A stretch of DNA of 26,475 bases from Bacteroidales bacterium (lineage in GTDB: Bacteria > Bacteroidota > Bacteroidia > Bacteroidales > Dysgonomonadaceae). This document shows, piece after piece, positions 24,677 through 26,475 of this stretch (within the stretch, counting starts at the first letter, position 1; each line of letters opens with the position of its first letter). The stretch is taken from NCBI GenBank assembly GCA_012728155.1, contig JAAYFR010000312.1, positions 1 to 26,475 on the forward strand, read 5' to 3'. The notes below the pieces were generated by a model. The model saw nothing but the letters and a program-made list of their open reading frames with translations, did no database searches and had not been told where the DNA came from. Made by a program: the position numbers and the translations under genes.

Positions 24677-25456
24677 ATGAAGAACTACCTATTGTTACTG
24701 TTCATTTTTTGTGCTTGTTTATCCATTGATGCCCAAAACGTCTCCAAATTACGGATTGGATTTGAAATGGGTGGATCTGCCATGATGGGTGAAATGAACG
24801 ACCGTTGGGAATTTCGCAAACCCTGGAATCACTATTCCGGCTACGACAGCTATTACTACGGGAGTGATAATGCCGAAGGTGAAGGGAATATGTTTTACGT
24901 GCGATTAAAAACGGAACTCCCTTTATTAAAAGATTGGGTGACCCTCTCTTCAGGCTTGCGATACACCTATTTCAATGAGCGGATATTCACCTATGGCGAT
25001 TCGCATCTTTACCTTTTCCATCCATCTCAACAAGGGATTGAGCTTTTTCGTATCAATGACATAAATGAATCGCTGGGTTATCTCTCCCTCCCTTTGGAAG
25101 CAGACGTTGCCATATTCGGGAAGGTCCACAGGTGGCAAGTTTTCCTAAAAGGGGGCATACAAGCCGGTATAAAAGTACACGACAAGAGTCGCATCGGTTT
25201 TGTGTCAAAGGAGATGGAGAAATATGAATCTGAAATTCTCGTCGCAACGGGAAGCTCACCTTCCAACTTCATGTCAAGTATCTACGGAAGTGTCGGCTTT
25301 CGCTTTATTTTCGACAATCAACTCCGTATTACCATAGAAAACAGTTTGCCCCACCTATTCCTCACCAAAAACAATTTCTCATTGATTTCACCCGAGGGGA
25401 TACCGGGCATACAAGCCTCTGTTACCGTACCTTTGAATTTTTTCTCGCACAATTAA
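24677..25456 (+). CDS. outer-membrane beta-barrel protein
   Basis: The 259-residue protein has a signal peptide (hydrophobic residues 4-17, cleavage probably after IDAQ) followed by alternating strands typical of a small porin-like barrel: KLRIGFEMGGSAMMGEM, MFYVRLKTELPL, VTLSSGLRYTYF, SSIYGSVGFRFIF. It is rich in tyrosine and glycine at its start (YSGYDSYYYGSDN). The last residues, ASVTVPLNFFSHN, do not end in phenylalanine. Exact function is unknown. A lipoprotein gene follows after 20 bases on the same strand, so the two probably form an operon and may make a surface complex. Confidence 0.8.
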   Translation: MKNYLLLLFIFCACLSIDAQNVSKLRIGFEMGGSAMMGEMNDRWEFRKPWNHYSGYDSYYYGSDNAEGEGNMFYVRLKTELPLLKDWVTLSSGLRYTYFNERIFTYGDSHLYLFHPSQQGIELFRINDINESLGYLSLPLEADVAIFGKVHRWQVFLKGGIQAGIKVHDKSRIGFVSKEMEKYESEILVATGSSPSNFMSSIYGSVGFRFIFDNQLRITIENSLPHLFLTKNNFSLISPEGIPGIQASVTVPLNFFSHN

Positions 25457-25476
25457 TAAACTAAAATAATCTGATT

Positions 25477-26091
25477 ATGAAACCCCAAACATATTGCAAC
25501 CTGCTTTTATTGACCTTCATCCTTGTCATCGCGACAGGATGCTCCTACGATTTTGATTATCGTATCTCCAACTCGGTCTTTATTGAAGATGATGAAAAAC
25601 CGGGTCTCCCTATCTACTCGGAAAAAGGATATAATAGTTTCGGCGTATATTGGGGATTAACTCCCTTTTCGACTGCCCGGCCTCATGACCAGTCAATAAT
25701 AATGGTGAGAAATGATTCCTGCCATATCCGATTTTCCGGATCTACCGGACAGGCGACCTATACTTTACAAGTATCATTTCCCGAATATACCCCCCACAGT
25801 TTTACTGATTTGCTCTCCCTACAGGACAGAGAATTTGACCTGACCGAATCGAAGTGTGTAATATCTCTTTTTTCCGGTCGCCATCCCCTGGACTTAGAAA
25901 CCAAAGAGGGATCATTCACAGTTAAAAAAGCGCAGAATATGTATATTGACAAGGAATTGCAGAGTGTAGTCCTATCGGGGATATTTTCATTCACAGCGAA
26001 TATTGATAACATACCGATTACATTTTCCAACGGACGGTTCGACATGCAATTTGGAGAGGAAAATTTCTTTTATCAGCAAGAGACGGAATAG
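25477..26091 (+). CDS. hypothetical lipoprotein
   Basis: The 204-residue protein has a lipoprotein signal peptide with lipobox IATGC, so C22 would be lipidated. The mature part is mainly predicted beta strand and ends close to a charged tail. I do not recognise a domain. It lies 20 bases after the outer-membrane barrel gene and is most likely co-transcribed with it. A small CCTCT/AGAGG hairpin after the stop is too weak to call a terminator. Confidence 0.75.
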   Translation: MKPQTYCNLLLLTFILVIATGCSYDFDYRISNSVFIEDDEKPGLPIYSEKGYNSFGVYWGLTPFSTARPHDQSIIMVRNDSCHIRFSGSTGQATYTLQVSFPEYTPHSFTDLLSLQDREFDLTESKCVISLFSGRHPLDLETKEGSFTVKKAQNMYIDKELQSVVLSGIFSFTANIDNIPITFSNGRFDMQFGEENFFYQQETE

Positions 26092-26131
26092 CCTCTATAG
26101 CATGAGAGAGGTTCATCAATGCCGGAATTGA

Positions 26132-26475
26132 TCACCGTTCGTGGGCAGTTCCTTGCCGGTTGGCGACTACCATCTTGTACAGTTGATCGTTAGGGCGAAT
26201 CTTGTCATTGGTCCTGATGGAGAAGTGGTCTCCTTTTACCGCTTCGGGAACGGACACAAGATCCACCCTGATATCGTCGGCGGTGAGGAAGACGGCTCCG
26301 GTGGTGGGACCGGTAATGAGCAGTTCATCTCCGGGTTTCACCGATTGGGTTTCTACCAGAAACTCGGTCACGCCGAGATTACCGAAGTGCTTGATGGCTT
26401 TGCCCACATACACCTTTCGCTTGGTGGCTCCCGATCCATAGCGGTGTGTCCACTCTCCCAGCCGCTGTCCAAGAT
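26132..26475 (-). CDS. U32-family peptidase, C-terminal end (runs off the window)
   Basis: The frame is open to the end of the window; reading back from the end gives LGQRLGEWTHRYGSGATKRK before VYVGKAIKHFGNLGV. The segment KPGDELLITGPTTGAV is typical of the C-terminal beta-barrel domain of U32 peptidases of the YegQ/collagenase-like type, some of which act in rRNA modification. The last 114 codons, including the stop, are present. The catalytic part is outside the window. A GTG inside the frame at 26413 is not the true start. It ends 40 bases from the converging lipoprotein gene. Confidence 0.7.
   Translation of the reverse strand, partial: LGQRLGEWTHRYGSGATKRKVYVGKAIKHFGNLGVTEFLVETQSVKPGDELLITGPTTGAVFLTADDIRVDLVSVPEAVKGDHFSIRTNDKIRPNDQLYKMVVANRQGTAHER

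Noticed and set aside
26092..26111. CCTCT/AGAGG hairpin between the lipoprotein and U32 genes
   Set aside because: Only five base pairs, a ten-base loop and no T run; it could easily be chance.

Overview
The window is a stretch of a Bacteroidota chromosome, most likely from the order Bacteroidales. The signs are the -7 promoter boxes of the form TAnnTTTG with TTTG about 20 bases upstream, secreted lipoproteins and beta-barrel proteins of Bacteroidota type, a DUF5686-type outer-membrane protein, and an ammonia lyase whose sequence closely resembles the tyrosine ammonia lyase of Flavobacterium johnsoniae as I remember it. I cannot name the genus.

Positions 1 to 21003 are almost entirely one minus-strand biosynthetic operon for an aryl-polyene or flexirubin-like membrane pigment. 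Reading in the direction of transcription it holds: tyrosine ammonia lyase, ketoreductase, ketosynthase, acyl carrier protein (ACP), LpxL-type acyltransferase, O-methyltransferase, ApeP-like dehydratase, hotdog thioesterase, and a ketosynthase fused to a second ketosynthase-like domain. After an internal promoter come a second ACP, a ketosynthase, a ketosynthase-like partner without its cysteine, a NodB-type deacetylase, LolA, and a lipoprotein that may act like LolB. After an interruption come a FabA/FabZ-like dehydratase, a GT2-DUF2062 glycosyltransferase, an MMPL-PlsC-methyltransferase fusion, a CrtI-like FAD oxidoreductase, and the start of a C45-type hydrolase/acyltransferase that runs out of the window. 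The logic is: the lyase makes an aryl acid starter; ketosynthases, ketoreductase and dehydratases extend it into a conjugated polyene on the two ACPs; the aryl head is O-methylated; acyltransferases and the glycosyltransferase build a lipid; the MMPL protein, LolA and the lipoprotein move it to the outer membrane.

Positions 7353 to 8138 interrupt this operon. They hold a solo HigA-type antitoxin gene on the plus strand, an A+T-rich stretch with two perfect hairpins, and two copies of an intergenic repeat. A third, inverted copy of the repeat lies at 24386-24480.

Positions 21081 to 26475 carry flanking genes with no obvious role in the pathway: a large DUF5686-type outer-membrane protein transcribed divergently from the operon, a small secreted protein, an outer-membrane barrel followed by a lipoprotein, and the C-terminal end of a U32-family peptidase.

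No rRNA, tRNA, CRISPR array, transposase or phage gene was seen.
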